From Peptococcaceae bacterium UBA4068 (lineage in GTDB: Bacteria; Bacillota; Dehalobacteriia; UBA4068): DNA of 64,000 nucleotides. The notes beneath the pieces were generated by a model that worked only from the letters and a program-made list of their open reading frames with translations, made no database searches and was not told the origin of the DNA. Location of the stretch: positions 34,831-98,830 of the forward strand of contig DFZA01000016.1 in assembly GCA_002382665.1 (NCBI GenBank). The letters run 5' to 3'. The first letter of the stretch is position 1. The number at the start of each line of letters is the position of its first letter. The position numbers were made by a program, and so were the translations under genes. Positions 17,048-26,607 of the stretch are shown here, piece by piece.

Positions 17048-18713
17048 GAGCATATTATTAACTTCAATTTTAACCACCGTATTATGCTCGGCAATTATTT
17101 TTGGTGTTTTATATAATCATTTTTATCAGGTTATGAAAACTGAGGTTCAAAAAGAAGCCTTGTATATTGATGCTGCCTTAAATATTTCCGGTGAACAATA
17201 CCTGGTACAGATAGAAAACAAAATTGAGGGCAAAGATAACAACCGCCTTACTTTAATTGCATCGGACGGTACGGTTATTTACGATAATTATTCAAACGCA
17301 GCAAAAATGGAGAATCATCTCAACCGCCCCGAGGTTCAGCAAGCATTGCGAACAGGCTCAGGGGAGGCAACACGCATGTCCGCAACTATCGGAATGCAGA
17401 CATACTATTATGCCATGCGGCTTGATGATGGCAATATACTGAGAGTATCATGCACAATAGACAGCATATTTGCTTCCATACGTGATATTATTCTTTATTT
17501 AGTACTGATAATAGCTTTGATAGTAGCTTTTCTTTCAATGTATTTAGCAAAAAGGCAAACAGCTTCAATTGTCAAACCGATCAACGATATTAATCTGGAT
17601 CAACCGTTATCTAATGACACCTACGAAGAAATTGCACCTTTGCTGACGCGTATTGAAAAACAACACCGACAAATCAACAAGCAAATATCCGAACTAACAC
17701 GAAAACAGGAAGAGTTTGCAGCCATAACAGAAAACATGAACGAGGGGCTGATATTGCTCAATAGCAAAGGGCTGGTCTTGAGTATCAATAAAACTGCAGC
17801 CGGTTTGTTTGGCATTGATATCGATGTATATATAGGCAAAGATATTATCACTATAGATAGAAGCTTGACTCTGCAAAAGATGCTCAAAAATGCTTATTCA
17901 GGCGTCCGTTGTGAAGAAATACAAAATCTTAATAATAAACAATATCAGTTAATTGCCAGTCCTGTGCAATCGGCACAAGACGTGGATGGAGTGATATTAC
18001 TGATTATTGATGTAACCGAACGCAATCAGGCGGAACAGATGCGTAGAGAATTTACTGCTAATGTTTCCCATGAATTAAAAACTCCGCTACATTCGATTTC
18101 CGGATGTGCGGAAATAATCAAAAACGGCCTGGTCAAACCTGATGATATCAATCATTTTATTGATCAGATATATTCTGAAACACAAAGGTTAATAATGCTG
18201 GTCGACGATATTATCAACCTGTCTAAGCTCGACGAAACCAGTATTGATTTACCCAAAGAAAAAATTGATATATATAAAATAGCTCAAATTGTAATCGATA
18301 GGCTACAGCAGCAGGCTGATAATAAACAAGTGCAAATATATCTTTCCGGTGGTCCGGCGGTAATTCGGGGTGTAACACATCTGATCGACGAAATTATTTA
18401 TAATCTCTGCGATAATGCGATAAAATACAACCATATCGGCGGTAGAATTGATGTGTCGGTTATCAAAGAAGATGATGTGGTTATACTATCCGTAACCGAT
18501 ACCGGCATAGGTATAGTCAAAGAACAGCAGGAAAGAATTTTCGAACGGTTTTACCGTGTCGAAAGCAGCCACTCCAAACAAACCGGCGGTACAGGATTAG
18601 GGCTGGCCATTGTTAAACATGCAGCTAAATATCATAATGCAATAATAAAATTGCAAAGTAAAGAAAATCAAGGCACCACAGTTACAGTTCAATTCCCGCT
18701 TGATGAAAGATAA
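17028..18713 (+). CDS. phoR: Phosphate sensor histidine kinase PhoR
   Basis: A 561-residue membrane kinase overlapping phoP by 20 bases. It has a first membrane helix (about residues 8-30), an extracytoplasmic sensor of about 110 residues, a second helix (IILYLVLIIALIVAFLSMYL), a degenerate HAMP-like linker, a PAS domain (about 225-320), HisKA with FTANVSHELKTPLHSISG, and HATPase_c with DNAIKYN, DTGIGI and GGTGLGLAIV. The final gene of the pst-pho operon, so sensing and transport are co-expressed. Confidence 0.93.
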   Translation: MKRKIFKSILLTSILTTVLCSAIIFGVLYNHFYQVMKTEVQKEALYIDAALNISGEQYLVQIENKIEGKDNNRLTLIASDGTVIYDNYSNAAKMENHLNRPEVQQALRTGSGEATRMSATIGMQTYYYAMRLDDGNILRVSCTIDSIFASIRDIILYLVLIIALIVAFLSMYLAKRQTASIVKPINDINLDQPLSNDTYEEIAPLLTRIEKQHRQINKQISELTRKQEEFAAITENMNEGLILLNSKGLVLSINKTAAGLFGIDIDVYIGKDIITIDRSLTLQKMLKNAYSGVRCEEIQNLNNKQYQLIASPVQSAQDVDGVILLIIDVTERNQAEQMRREFTANVSHELKTPLHSISGCAEIIKNGLVKPDDINHFIDQIYSETQRLIMLVDDIINLSKLDETSIDLPKEKIDIYKIAQIVIDRLQQQADNKQVQIYLSGGPAVIRGVTHLIDEIIYNLCDNAIKYNHIGGRIDVSVIKEDDVVILSVTDTGIGIVKEQQERIFERFYRVESSHSKQTGGTGLGLAIVKHAAKYHNAIIKLQSKENQGTTVTVQFPLDER

Positions 18714-18797
18714 CAAATAATTAACAATAATCATATTGAAGATTTTACATTTAAGTAATTATAATATAAATAAAAAAACAATTATCTAAGGAGTAAT

Positions 18798-19571
18798 ATG
18801 GATTTATTAAGAGCAAAAAAAGGGTTTATCTGCGATATGGACGGTGTAATTTACCATGGAAACGTTTTAATTCCCGGGGTAATAGAGTTTGTAGATTGGT
18901 TATATAAAGAGGATAAGAAATTTTTATTTCTCACCAATGGCAGTGGCAAATCTCCCAAAGAATTACAATTAAAATTGCGCCGCATGGGACTTGATGTTGA
19001 CGAAAGTCATTTCTATACCAGCGCTTTAGCTACAGCAAAATTTTTAGGCAAGCAAAACCCGGGATGTAGCGCATATGTAATAGGGGAGCCGGGGTTATTT
19101 AACGCTCTCCATGACGCCGGCATTACTATCAACGATTTTGATCCCGACTATGTTGTAATTGGCGAAACCAATAATTATAATTACGATAACATTTGCCGCG
19201 CTGTCAAACATGTTTTAAACGGTGCGAAACTAATAGGTACCAATACCGATACTACCTGTCCATCAGAACACGGTATAATACCGGCTTGCAGAGCGCTTAT
19301 TGCTCCAATAGAAATTTCGACCGGTAAAAAAGCATATTATGTCGGTAAGCCAAATCCATTAATGATGCGTACAGGCTTAGGGATGCTTGGCGTACATTCT
19401 GAGGAAGCCGTGATGATAGGCGACCGCATGGATACCGACATAATTGCCGGTATTGAAAGCGGACTGGATACGGTCTTGGTTTTATCCGGCGTTACCACAC
19501 AGGAAAACATCCATCAATATCCGTTTCGACCCAGATTAGTACTTAACAGCATAGCTGATATTATTCCATAA
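18798..19571 (+). CDS. HAD-IIA family phosphatase (NagD/AraL-like)
   Basis: A 257-residue haloacid-dehalogenase-type phosphatase. Motif I is CDMDGVIYHG with the Asp nucleophile, motif II FLTNGSGKSP, and motif III/IV GKPNPLMM and MIGDRMDTDIIAG. The cap region is the IIA type. Relatives dephosphorylate sugar phosphates or nucleotides with loose specificity. It has its own -10-like TATAAT about 40 bases upstream and a terminator, so it is a single-gene unit. Confidence 0.87.
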   Translation: MDLLRAKKGFICDMDGVIYHGNVLIPGVIEFVDWLYKEDKKFLFLTNGSGKSPKELQLKLRRMGLDVDESHFYTSALATAKFLGKQNPGCSAYVIGEPGLFNALHDAGITINDFDPDYVVIGETNNYNYDNICRAVKHVLNGAKLIGTNTDTTCPSEHGIIPACRALIAPIEISTGKKAYYVGKPNPLMMRTGLGMLGVHSEEAVMIGDRMDTDIIAGIESGLDTVLVLSGVTTQENIHQYPFRPRLVLNSIADIIP

Positions 19572-19599
19572 AAGATTTAGTAATAATGATACTAATTAT

Positions 19600-19627
19600 T
19601 AAAAGCAGGGTAAAACCCTGCTTTTTG
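19600..19627. terminator. Terminator between the HAD gene and cotJC
   Basis: AAAAGCAGGGT pairs with ACCCTGCTTTT. Convergent genes flank it, and both strands have a T-run. Confidence 0.85.
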
Positions 19628-19652
19628 TTATTTTTCCTTTACTGATTAATTA

Positions 19653-20255
19653 TTAATATTGAGCATTTTGAGCATTACTAGAAAAAACTTTTTTGCAGGC
19701 ATAGTTTTCTTGTACCTGAACTAAGGCTTCGCCGAAGCGTTGGAAATGCACTATTTCTCTTTCGCGGAGGAAACGGAGAGCATCGGCTACACCTGGATCA
19801 TCGGTTAGATCCAAAAGATGATTATATGTAGCGCGCGCCTTTTGTTCGGCCGCCATATCTTCGGTAAGATCTGCAATCGGATCGTCTTTAGCCTGTATAT
19901 AGGCGGCTGTCCAGGGGTTGCCGACAGCGTCAACATAAAAAACAGCCTTGCCGTGATCAACAAAAGCGTCATAACCGGCGGCCACGATCTGTTCTTTGGT
20001 TGCGTTTTTCATCAGTTTATATACAAGTGTGCCGATAATTTCCAAATGAGCCATTTCTTCCGTACCAATATCAGTAACCACGGCCTGTGTGTTTTTCGTC
20101 GGCATAGTCCAGCGCTGGGTAAGATAGCGAAGCGAGGCAGCGAGTTCGCCATCCGGTCCGCCATACTGGCTTATCAACTGCTTGGCGAGACGGGGATTTG
20201 GCTTGTTCATGTCCACTTTTACCGGATATTGCAACTTTTTTTCATAAACCCACAT
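19653..20255 (-). CDS. cotJC: Spore coat protein CotJC (manganese catalase family)
   Basis: A 200-residue di-manganese catalase-like protein of the inner spore coat. It opens with MWVYEKKLQYPVKV, as in CotJC. Metal-ligand positions are visible in GELAASLRYLTQR, GTEEMAHLEIIGTLV, DMAAEQKARATYNHL and REREIVHFQRFGEAL. It is the last gene of cotJABC, under mother-cell control in Bacillus. Confidence 0.95.
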   Translation of the reverse strand: MWVYEKKLQYPVKVDMNKPNPRLAKQLISQYGGPDGELAASLRYLTQRWTMPTKNTQAVVTDIGTEEMAHLEIIGTLVYKLMKNATKEQIVAAGYDAFVDHGKAVFYVDAVGNPWTAAYIQAKDDPIADLTEDMAAEQKARATYNHLLDLTDDPGVADALRFLREREIVHFQRFGEALVQVQENYACKKVFSSNAQNAQY

Positions 20256-20267
20256 AATCTATCCTCC

Positions 20268-20519
20268 TTAAAAGTCCCAAGGGAAGTCGCTCGTTCCCCA
20301 GTCCCACTTGTTTTCACTGTTGCTCGGATCATCTTGTCGTAACGGCGAATATTTCTTGCTGTATTGCTCATGCATAGCTTTATATTCCTCAGCAGTCGCA
20401 TTAAAGCGCTCAATTGCGGCGCTGTCAGTAAGATGGGTGTCAAGATATATTCTCAGATCGTCCAATACCAGGCCAAGTTGCTGCAGTCTAAGCATCATCG
20501 CAGCTTGTTCATCACTCAT
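20268..20519 (-). CDS. cotJB: Spore coat protein CotJB
   Basis: An 83-residue protein with the family pattern LQQLGLVLDDLRIYLDTH and a Trp-rich end (KWDWGTSDFPWDF). It sits between cotJA and cotJC with short gaps and good ribosome sites. CotJB is needed for assembly of the CotJ complex in the coat; its biochemical role is unknown. Confidence 0.92.
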   Translation of the reverse strand: MSDEQAAMMLRLQQLGLVLDDLRIYLDTHLTDSAAIERFNATAEEYKAMHEQYSKKYSPLRQDDPSNSENKWDWGTSDFPWDF

Positions 20520-20531
20520 ATTATTACCCCC

Positions 20532-20765
20532 TTATCTCTTTCCTGACGTTGCCATCATTCCCGACACCCCCGCCATTCCCTCAAAAAAGTTTTCTTTAGG
20601 CCCATATTTTCCCTTTGGTATATTAAGATCTGGGAAAATTGTTCCATTAACAAATGCCGCCGCGTATTCATAGACACGGGTAGGGTTCTGAATGGCCACA
20701 AAACCATAGCCGGCTAAGATACATGCATCACCGCAGGGCATAATAATACCCGGACATGCGCTCAT
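20532..20765 (-). CDS. cotJA: Spore coat-associated protein CotJA
   Basis: A 77-residue protein. The core FVAIQNPTRVYEYAAAF and GTIFPDLNIPKG is the CotJA signature. The N-terminus is Cys-rich (three Cys in the first 16 residues) and the C-terminus has an unusual FFEGMAGVSGMMATSG tail. AGGAGG precedes the start. It heads the cotJABC operon. Confidence 0.9.
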   Translation of the reverse strand: MSACPGIIMPCGDACILAGYGFVAIQNPTRVYEYAAAFVNGTIFPDLNIPKGKYGPKENFFEGMAGVSGMMATSGKR

Positions 20766-20795
20766 ATTTGTAACCTCCTATCTTTCTATATAATG

Positions 20796-20825
20796 TACAA
20801 TATGTCTGTTGATAATTTGAGGTGC
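20796..20825 (-). promoter_or_regulatory. Mother-cell (sigma-E/K-like) promoter of cotJABC
   Basis: On the minus strand CATATTGTA fits the CATANNNTA -10 used by sigma-K and resembles the sigma-E -10; CAC lies 17 bases upstream. cotJABC is sigma-E dependent in Bacillus. The match is short, so this is tentative. Confidence 0.4.
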
Positions 20826-20959
20826 TAGGCCCACTTGAAATTAATTAGACAAGAAAATGAGAAATCCGATGCTCTCTCCTTAGTAATGCTAATCTATAAT
20901 AAAATTAAATGAATTCACAATATAGCTGTTGCTTAAATAGTAGCCTTGCTATTTTTAAG

Positions 20960-20988
20960 TTGATATATGACAAAAAATAGTATATATT
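20960..20988 (+). promoter_or_regulatory. Vegetative-type promoter for mltG
   Basis: TTGATA, 17 bases, TATATT; 55 bases before the mltG start. The remainder of the 278-base gap between cotJA and mltG shows no gene. Confidence 0.5.
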
Positions 20989-21043
20989 TGTTATTATCGT
21001 GATGTATTTACATTAAAATTCTATTTCTTATTTGGAGGTTCTA

Positions 21044-22054
21044 ATGGCAAAAATAAGAAAAATTCGCAAATCGGCAAAAATTTTAGTTTTAGCTGTAATT
21101 GTAGTACTTGTTATTTCAGTTGTTTATAGTTCACTATTCAAACCAATCACCATCAGTGATGATGTTAGTGTTAAAATTGCGGATGGCAGTAGTTCAGGTG
21201 CTATTTCTTCCTTGCTTTATGATGCCGGTTTAACGAGGAATTCCAGTATATTTAAATTTTATGCCATGGAGCATAAAATAGATAGCGAGCTACGCGCCGG
21301 TACATATAAGTTTACCGCAGGCAGATGGAGCCTTGCGGATATCAGTAAAATATTACTGAATGGTACTGACGCCGATAGTGTCAAAGTTACTATTCCGGAA
21401 GGTTTAACCGTCTCCGAGACAGCCGATATTTTTGTTAAAGCCGGTTTAGTTGAAAAAGAAGCGTTTATGAATTACGCGCAAAATGGCGATTTTCCCTATG
21501 ACTATCTACCTACCGCCGGTACAGCCAACCGCTTAGAAGGATTTCTTTTTCCCAATACTTATATGGTCGAAAAAGATTGGACCGAAAAAAAAATTATTGA
21601 TATGCTTTTAGCCGAATTCGATGAAATCTGGAATGAAAAATACCAGCAAAAGGCAAACGAATTGGATAAGTCTGTTAAAGAAGTTGTAACAATGGCCTCT
21701 TTAGTTGAAAAGGAAGCCAAAGTTGCCGATGAACGGCCATTGATTGCCAGCGTCTTTTATAATCGCCTTAAAATTAGTATGAAGCTACAATCATGCGCGA
21801 CGGTTCAGTTCATACTTGGGAAAGCCAAATATCCGCTGCTTTATAGCGATCTAAAAATTGATTCTCCATATAATACTTATATTTATTACGGCTTGCCACC
21901 GGGACCAATTGCCTCGCCCGGGGAAGCCTCATTAACTGCGGCTCTTTATCCATCTAGTTCGAATTATCTCTATTTCCGCGCTCAAAAAGACGGCTCTCAT
22001 CGTTTTAGTCTAACGCTCAAAGAGCATGATACTCCGCAACCAAACGATCAATAA
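21044..22054 (+). CDS. mltG: Endolytic transglycosylase MltG (YceG-like)
   Basis: A 336-residue membrane-anchored peptidoglycan terminase. A basic N-terminus and one membrane helix (ILVLAVIVVLVISVVYS) precede a LysM-like segment (VTIPEGLTVSETADIFVKAG) and the catalytic domain. The catalytic Glu lies in MASLVEKEAK, followed by ERPLIASVFYNRL, LQSCATVQF and SPYNTYIYYGLPPGPIASPG. The ATG at 21044 follows GGAGG; the in-frame TTG at 21032 overlaps that site. Confidence 0.95.
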   Translation: MAKIRKIRKSAKILVLAVIVVLVISVVYSSLFKPITISDDVSVKIADGSSSGAISSLLYDAGLTRNSSIFKFYAMEHKIDSELRAGTYKFTAGRWSLADISKILLNGTDADSVKVTIPEGLTVSETADIFVKAGLVEKEAFMNYAQNGDFPYDYLPTAGTANRLEGFLFPNTYMVEKDWTEKKIIDMLLAEFDEIWNEKYQQKANELDKSVKEVVTMASLVEKEAKVADERPLIASVFYNRLKISMKLQSCATVQFILGKAKYPLLYSDLKIDSPYNTYIYYGLPPGPIASPGEASLTAALYPSSSNYLYFRAQKDGSHRFSLTLKEHDTPQPNDQ

Positions 22055-22074
22055 TAGTTAGTGAAACTAACTAA

Positions 22075-22103
22075 TTGACAATAATTCTGATATATATTAA
22101 AAT
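22075..22103 (+). promoter_or_regulatory. Strong vegetative promoter for the acyl-CoA ligase cluster
   Basis: TTGACA, 17 bases, TAAAAT, ending 33 bases before the proposed TTG start at 22137. All five following genes are closely spaced on the same strand, so it may drive the whole cluster to 27.5 kb. Confidence 0.65.
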
Positions 22104-22136
22104 TACCATAACGTGCACAATTCGGGGGTGAAAGTT

Positions 22137-23807
22137 TTGTCAGAAGAATTATTGGAAATAACTCTGGGTGATATGCTTGACCAAATTGTTGATAAATATC
22201 CCGATAATGACGGAGTTGTTTATACCGACCGTAATTATCGTCGTTCTTACAGAGAATTTCGCGATGACTGCAATCTTTTTGCGAAGGGGTTGCTATCTTT
22301 AGGAGTTCAGGTTGGCGATAATGTCGCTATTTGGGCGACCAATCATCAACAATGGCTAATCAATATGTTTGCTACAGCTAAAATCGGCTCGCCGATGGTA
22401 ACCGTAAATACAAATTATAAGGTATTTGAGCTAGAATACCTGCTGCGGCAATGTGATGCGACGACCTTGATATTAATGCGTAAAAACAGAGATGTCGATT
22501 ACGTAGATATTATCAATCAACTTTGTCCTAAGTTAGCTACATCAGAACCCGGTAAGCTTAATTCGGAAAAATTCCCATTTTTAAAAAACATTATATTTTT
22601 TGGCGACGAGCCTGCTCCCGCTGGAATGTTTCACTGGGATGATATTAATGCCTTGGGAGAGAAAGTTAGCGATGAGGTATTAGCAGCTCGGCAATCTTCA
22701 CTTACTATTAATCAAGTAATCAACATCCAATATACATCAGGTACTACCGGCTTTCCCAAAGGCGTTATGCTAACACACTATAACTTAGTTAACAATGGCA
22801 AAGCTATCGGCGATTGCATGGCCTTTACCGAAAAAGACCGTTTATGCATAACAGTGCCATTTTTCCATTGTTTCGGCATGGTTTTAGCCATCATAGCCTC
22901 CATGACCCATGGTACAACCATGGTACCGATCGAATATTTTAACGCTCTAAAAGTTATGGAAGCTATTCAATCCGAACGCTGCACAGCTGTACACGGTGTA
23001 CCGACAATGTTTATTTCCATGCTGGATCATAAAGATTTTAGCAAGTTTGATTTTTCCTCTATGCGCACCGGTATCATGGCTGGTTCGCCTTGTCCGATAA
23101 AAGTCATGCAAGATGTAGTAGACAAAATGAATATGCGCGAAATCACTATCGTTTACGGTCTGACGGAGTCGTCTCCTGGCTGCACGCAGACCCGTACTTA
23201 TGACCCATTAGAGAAGCGTGTAACAACTGTCGGGCAGGTATTGCCGCATATTGAGGCCAAAATTGTTGATCCAGAAAGCGGCAAAGAGATGCCGCTAAAC
23301 CAACCTGGCGAATTCATTGCCCGCGGTTATAATATTATGAAGGGCTACTATAATATGCCTGAGGCCACCGCACAGGTAATCGATAAAGACGGTTGGCTTC
23401 ATTCAGGTGATATAGCCTCGGTGGATGAAGAAGGTTATTACAAAATCACCGGTAGGATTAAGGATATGGTTATCCGCGGCGGTGAAAATATCTATCCTAA
23501 AGAAATTGAAGACTTTCTCTATACCCACCCATCAGTATCAGATGTGCAGGTGATAGGTATTCCCAGTCGTAAATACGGGGAAGAAATATTAGCTTATGTT
23601 ATTGTCAAAGCAGGTTGTACGCTAACCGAAGACGAACTAAAAGAATATTGCTATGCAAATATTGCCCGTCACAAAGTGCCTAGTTATTTTCGCTTCATTG
23701 ACGCTTTACCTATGACAGCCAGCGGTAAAATACAGAAGTTCAAGCTTAGAGAAATGGCTGTTGAAGAACTTGGCTTGCAGGATGAGGATGCCACAGAAAC
23801 AGCATAG
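22137..23807 (+). CDS. AMP-dependent acyl-CoA synthetase (fatty-acid-CoA ligase family)
   Basis: A 556-residue ANL-superfamily ligase that makes acyl-CoA from a carboxylate, ATP and CoA. It shows the P-loop YTSGTTGFPKGVMLTH, VYGLTESSPG, the adenylate-binding GWLHSGDIASVDEEGYY, the hinge GRIKDMVIRGGENIYP and the catalytic Lys in TASGKIQKFKLR. The TTG at 22137 is preferred because GGGGGTG ends six bases before it; GTG codons at 22113 and 22128 are also in frame. The substrate is unknown; medium- or long-chain acids are most usual. It starts a cluster with an isomerase-like protein and a 2-oxoacid oxidoreductase. Confidence 0.9.
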   Translation: MSEELLEITLGDMLDQIVDKYPDNDGVVYTDRNYRRSYREFRDDCNLFAKGLLSLGVQVGDNVAIWATNHQQWLINMFATAKIGSPMVTVNTNYKVFELEYLLRQCDATTLILMRKNRDVDYVDIINQLCPKLATSEPGKLNSEKFPFLKNIIFFGDEPAPAGMFHWDDINALGEKVSDEVLAARQSSLTINQVINIQYTSGTTGFPKGVMLTHYNLVNNGKAIGDCMAFTEKDRLCITVPFFHCFGMVLAIIASMTHGTTMVPIEYFNALKVMEAIQSERCTAVHGVPTMFISMLDHKDFSKFDFSSMRTGIMAGSPCPIKVMQDVVDKMNMREITIVYGLTESSPGCTQTRTYDPLEKRVTTVGQVLPHIEAKIVDPESGKEMPLNQPGEFIARGYNIMKGYYNMPEATAQVIDKDGWLHSGDIASVDEEGYYKITGRIKDMVIRGGENIYPKEIEDFLYTHPSVSDVQVIGIPSRKYGEEILAYVIVKAGCTLTEDELKEYCYANIARHKVPSYFRFIDALPMTASGKIQKFKLREMAVEELGLQDEDATETA

Positions 23808-23838
23808 AGTAGATAAATATCTATAAGGAGGCATTAAC

Positions 23839-24645
23839 ATGAGAATTGTTTTTTCCACATTAGGATGCCCCGGCTGGGAATGGGGGGAAATCGTTGCGGC
23901 TGCCGCCGATTTGGGTTATGATGGTATTGAAATAAGAGGTATAGGTAAAGAGATTTATGCGCCGTCTATAGAATTATTTTCACAGTCTAAAGCCGCGGCA
24001 ACCAAGAAACGCCTGGCTGATTTAAAATTAGAAATCTCCTGCTTTACTTCCGCCTGTTATTTATGCGACAAACAAAATCAAGCAGATGTATTACGGATCA
24101 GTAAAGAATATATAGATACCGCGCAAAGAATGGGTACAGCTTACGTGCGTGTGCTTGGCGATCAGGACTCCCAGCCGCAAGGCGAGGTGGATACCGGATT
24201 AGTCGAAGAGAACCTACGCGAGTTGGCGACATACGCTGCCCCCAAAGGAGTATGCGTACTATTGGAAAGCAACGGTGTATTTGCCAAAAGCCAATTAATG
24301 GCACAAATATTAAAGAAAGTCGATTCTGCGTATGCCGGGGCGCTTTGGGATGTTAATCACCCATACCGCTATTATTATGAACAACCGCAAATGACATACG
24401 AAAATCTTAAGCCATATTTACGTTATTTGCATCTGAAGGATTCTTTGTTTATCGATGGCGAGACTGTATACAAAATGATGGGCGAGGGTGATATACCCAA
24501 TAAGACAATTATTAATATGCTGAAAAAAGATGGTTTTAGCGGTTACTTATCTTTTGAATGGGTAAAACGCTGGGATCGTACGTTGAGCGAGCCGGGAATT
24601 GTTTTTCCCCATTTTATCCATTATGTAAAATCAATTCTTAAATAG
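23839..24645 (+). CDS. Sugar phosphate isomerase/epimerase-like TIM barrel protein
   Basis: A 268-residue xylose-isomerase-like TIM barrel (AP_endonuc_2 fold). Metal-ligand-type residues are visible in VCVLLESNGV, ALWDVNHPYRYY, YLRYLHLKDS and the closing GYLSFEWVKRW. The family includes sugar isomerases, inosose dehydratases and hydroxypyruvate isomerases. Its position between an acyl-CoA ligase and an oxidoreductase is unusual, so the true substrate may not be a sugar. A strong AAGGAGG precedes the ATG. Confidence 0.8.
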   Translation: MRIVFSTLGCPGWEWGEIVAAAADLGYDGIEIRGIGKEIYAPSIELFSQSKAAATKKRLADLKLEISCFTSACYLCDKQNQADVLRISKEYIDTAQRMGTAYVRVLGDQDSQPQGEVDTGLVEENLRELATYAAPKGVCVLLESNGVFAKSQLMAQILKKVDSAYAGALWDVNHPYRYYYEQPQMTYENLKPYLRYLHLKDSLFIDGETVYKMMGEGDIPNKTIINMLKKDGFSGYLSFEWVKRWDRTLSEPGIVFPHFIHYVKSILK

Positions 24646-24656
24646 GAGATATAAAA

Positions 24657-25196
24657 ATGCTAGAAATAAGATTTCACGGCTACGGCGGTGAAGGAATTGT
24701 GACGCTGGCAGAAATGCTGGCGTCTGCGGCAATTAAGACCGGTTCTCAAGTACAATCATTGCCTTCCTTTGGTGTTGAGCGGCGCGGCGCACCTGTTAAA
24801 GCATTGTTACGTATTTCCGATCAGGAAATATATATTCGCAGCGAATGCCGACAACCTGATATTTTGGTAGTACTTAATCAGAAATTATTGGCTTCAGCCA
24901 TTGAACAGGGTATTAAAGAAAATGGTAGAATAATACTCAATCATCATCAACCTTTGGATTGCAGCTATCCATTAACCTGCATTGATGCAACTAAAATTGC
25001 GATTGATGAAAATCTTGTTATTGGACGAGTACCTTTTATCAATATCCCTCTGATGGGTGCTGTTGCTTTTGAGATCGACGTCCCCTTTGAAAAACTTGAA
25101 CAGGCCATTTGTGAAAAATGGACGGGTAATACCGGGATGCGTAATGCCGAAGTTGCCAATATTGGCTACAAGACAATGCAAGAGAGGCGAAAATAA
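24657..25196 (+). CDS. porC: 2-oxoacid:ferredoxin oxidoreductase, gamma subunit
   Basis: A 179-residue gamma subunit. It has the family opening EIRFHGYGGEGIVTLAEMLA and the region LPSFGVERRGAPVKALLRIS. With the delta, alpha and beta genes that follow it forms the four-subunit type of pyruvate (or other 2-oxoacid) oxidoreductase, which makes acyl-CoA, CO2 and reduced ferredoxin. The spacing to the next gene is two bases. Confidence 0.92.
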   Translation: MLEIRFHGYGGEGIVTLAEMLASAAIKTGSQVQSLPSFGVERRGAPVKALLRISDQEIYIRSECRQPDILVVLNQKLLASAIEQGIKENGRIILNHHQPLDCSYPLTCIDATKIAIDENLVIGRVPFINIPLMGAVAFEIDVPFEKLEQAICEKWTGNTGMRNAEVANIGYKTMQERRK

Positions 25197-25198
25197 TC

Positions 25199-25462
25199 AT
25201 GGAACAACGTAATGATTTTCCATCAAAATATCCGGTATCATATCCGGTCATAGGCGCGGGCGGCGATACCGGCTCCTGGCGGATGTTTCGACCGGAAATA
25301 GATAAAGACAAGTGTATAAAATGCTTATTTTGCTGGATATATTGCCCCGACGGCGTAATTGACCGCGACAATTTGCAAATCAATTATGATTTCTGCAAAG
25401 GCTGCGGTATTTGCGCCAAAGAATGTCCGCGTAACGCAATCAATATGATCAGAGAAGAGTAG
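25199..25462 (+). CDS. porD: 2-oxoacid:ferredoxin oxidoreductase, delta (ferredoxin) subunit
   Basis: An 87-residue subunit with two [4Fe-4S] motifs: CIKCLFCWIYCPDGVI and CKGCGICAKECPRNAI. They pass electrons from the thiamine centre to external ferredoxin. The N-terminal TGSWRMFRPEID is typical of PorD. Confidence 0.95.
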   Translation: MEQRNDFPSKYPVSYPVIGAGGDTGSWRMFRPEIDKDKCIKCLFCWIYCPDGVIDRDNLQINYDFCKGCGICAKECPRNAINMIREE

Positions 25463-25471
25463 AGGATAACA

Positions 25472-26599
25472 ATGAAGAAATTATTTGATACGGGATGTCA
25501 TGTAGTGGCGCAAGCTGTAAAATGCGCCGATGTAGATATGGTAGCGGCATATCCTATCACCCCGCAAACCAGTGTTGTTGAAGAAATCGCCGCGCTTACC
25601 GAATCAGGCGAGATGAATTGCCGCTTCCTGCCGGTAGAAGGAGAACACAGCGCTATGGCCGCTTGTGTTGCTGCGGCAGCCGTGGGTGCGCGCGCTTTTA
25701 CTGCCACATCGTCTCAAGGTTTGCTATATATGCACGAAGTTCTGCATATGGCTTCCGGTTGTCGCTTCCCGCTTGTGATGGTTAATGTCAACCGCGCTGT
25801 TTTTGCACCTTGGACACTCTGGGCAGACCACAGCGATTCGCTTTCACAGAGAGATACCGGTTGGCTGCAATTATATTGTTGCTCTCTGCAGGAAGTTTTT
25901 AATACCATTTTGCAAGCTTATTATATTGCGGAACGGGTGCGTATCCCCGTGATGGTCAATATGGACGGATTCATTCTTTCGCATTGCCGGATGATTGTAA
26001 ATATGCCTGATCAGGAAATTATTGATAAATTTTTGCAACGGCAGCCTAATGGCTGGATAGCAAATCCGGCCAATCCCAGCGCTTATGCCTGCGTTACCGG
26101 CGCCGATCTTTATCCCGGTTTTAGGGAAGAATTATTTAATGATACAAAGAACGCAGATAAGATTATTGTTGAAGCAGCAAGTGTTTACCGTGATCTGACA
26201 GGCTTCTGGGACGGTGATTTAATTGATACCTATCGTTGCGATGATGCAGATACATTTATCGTAACCATCGGCAGCATGGCCGCAGAAGCGCGCTTGTCCA
26301 TAGATTTATTAAGAGAGCAGGGAGTCAAAACCGGTCTGATCAAAATCAGATCATTCAGACCTTTCCCGGCAGCAGCATTGTCCGCTGTTTTGCCTGATGG
26401 CGCACGTGTAATGGTACTGGACCGCAATTATGGATTGGGTACAGAAGGCGGTATCGTATTTTCCGAATTAAAAGCCTCTTTATTCAATCGTGCTGCTAAG
26501 ATAGAAATTGCCAATCAGATTATGGGCATCGGCGGTTCAGACGTAAATTATCAAATGATGGCCGACGCTGTAACATCGGCTTGGGATATACGGAGGTAA
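25472..26599 (+). CDS. porA: 2-oxoacid:ferredoxin oxidoreductase, alpha subunit
   Basis: A 375-residue alpha subunit. It has AAYPITPQTSVVEEIA, VEGEHSAMAACVAAAAVGAR and TATSSQGLLYMHEVLH, all typical of PorA/VorB. The C-terminal part (TGLIKIRSFRPFPAAAL, MVLDRNYGLGTEGG) is the CoA-binding region. Ends beside the beta subunit start, overlapping its ribosome site. Confidence 0.95.
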   Translation: MKKLFDTGCHVVAQAVKCADVDMVAAYPITPQTSVVEEIAALTESGEMNCRFLPVEGEHSAMAACVAAAAVGARAFTATSSQGLLYMHEVLHMASGCRFPLVMVNVNRAVFAPWTLWADHSDSLSQRDTGWLQLYCCSLQEVFNTILQAYYIAERVRIPVMVNMDGFILSHCRMIVNMPDQEIIDKFLQRQPNGWIANPANPSAYACVTGADLYPGFREELFNDTKNADKIIVEAASVYRDLTGFWDGDLIDTYRCDDADTFIVTIGSMAAEARLSIDLLREQGVKTGLIKIRSFRPFPAAALSAVLPDGARVMVLDRNYGLGTEGGIVFSELKASLFNRAAKIEIANQIMGIGGSDVNYQMMADAVTSAWDIRR

Positions 26600-26607
26600 G
26601 AGTAAAT

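Noticed and set aside
22054..22074. Hairpin TAGTTAG/CTAACTA after mltG as a terminator
   Set aside because: Only seven A/T-rich pairs and no T-run; too weak to call.
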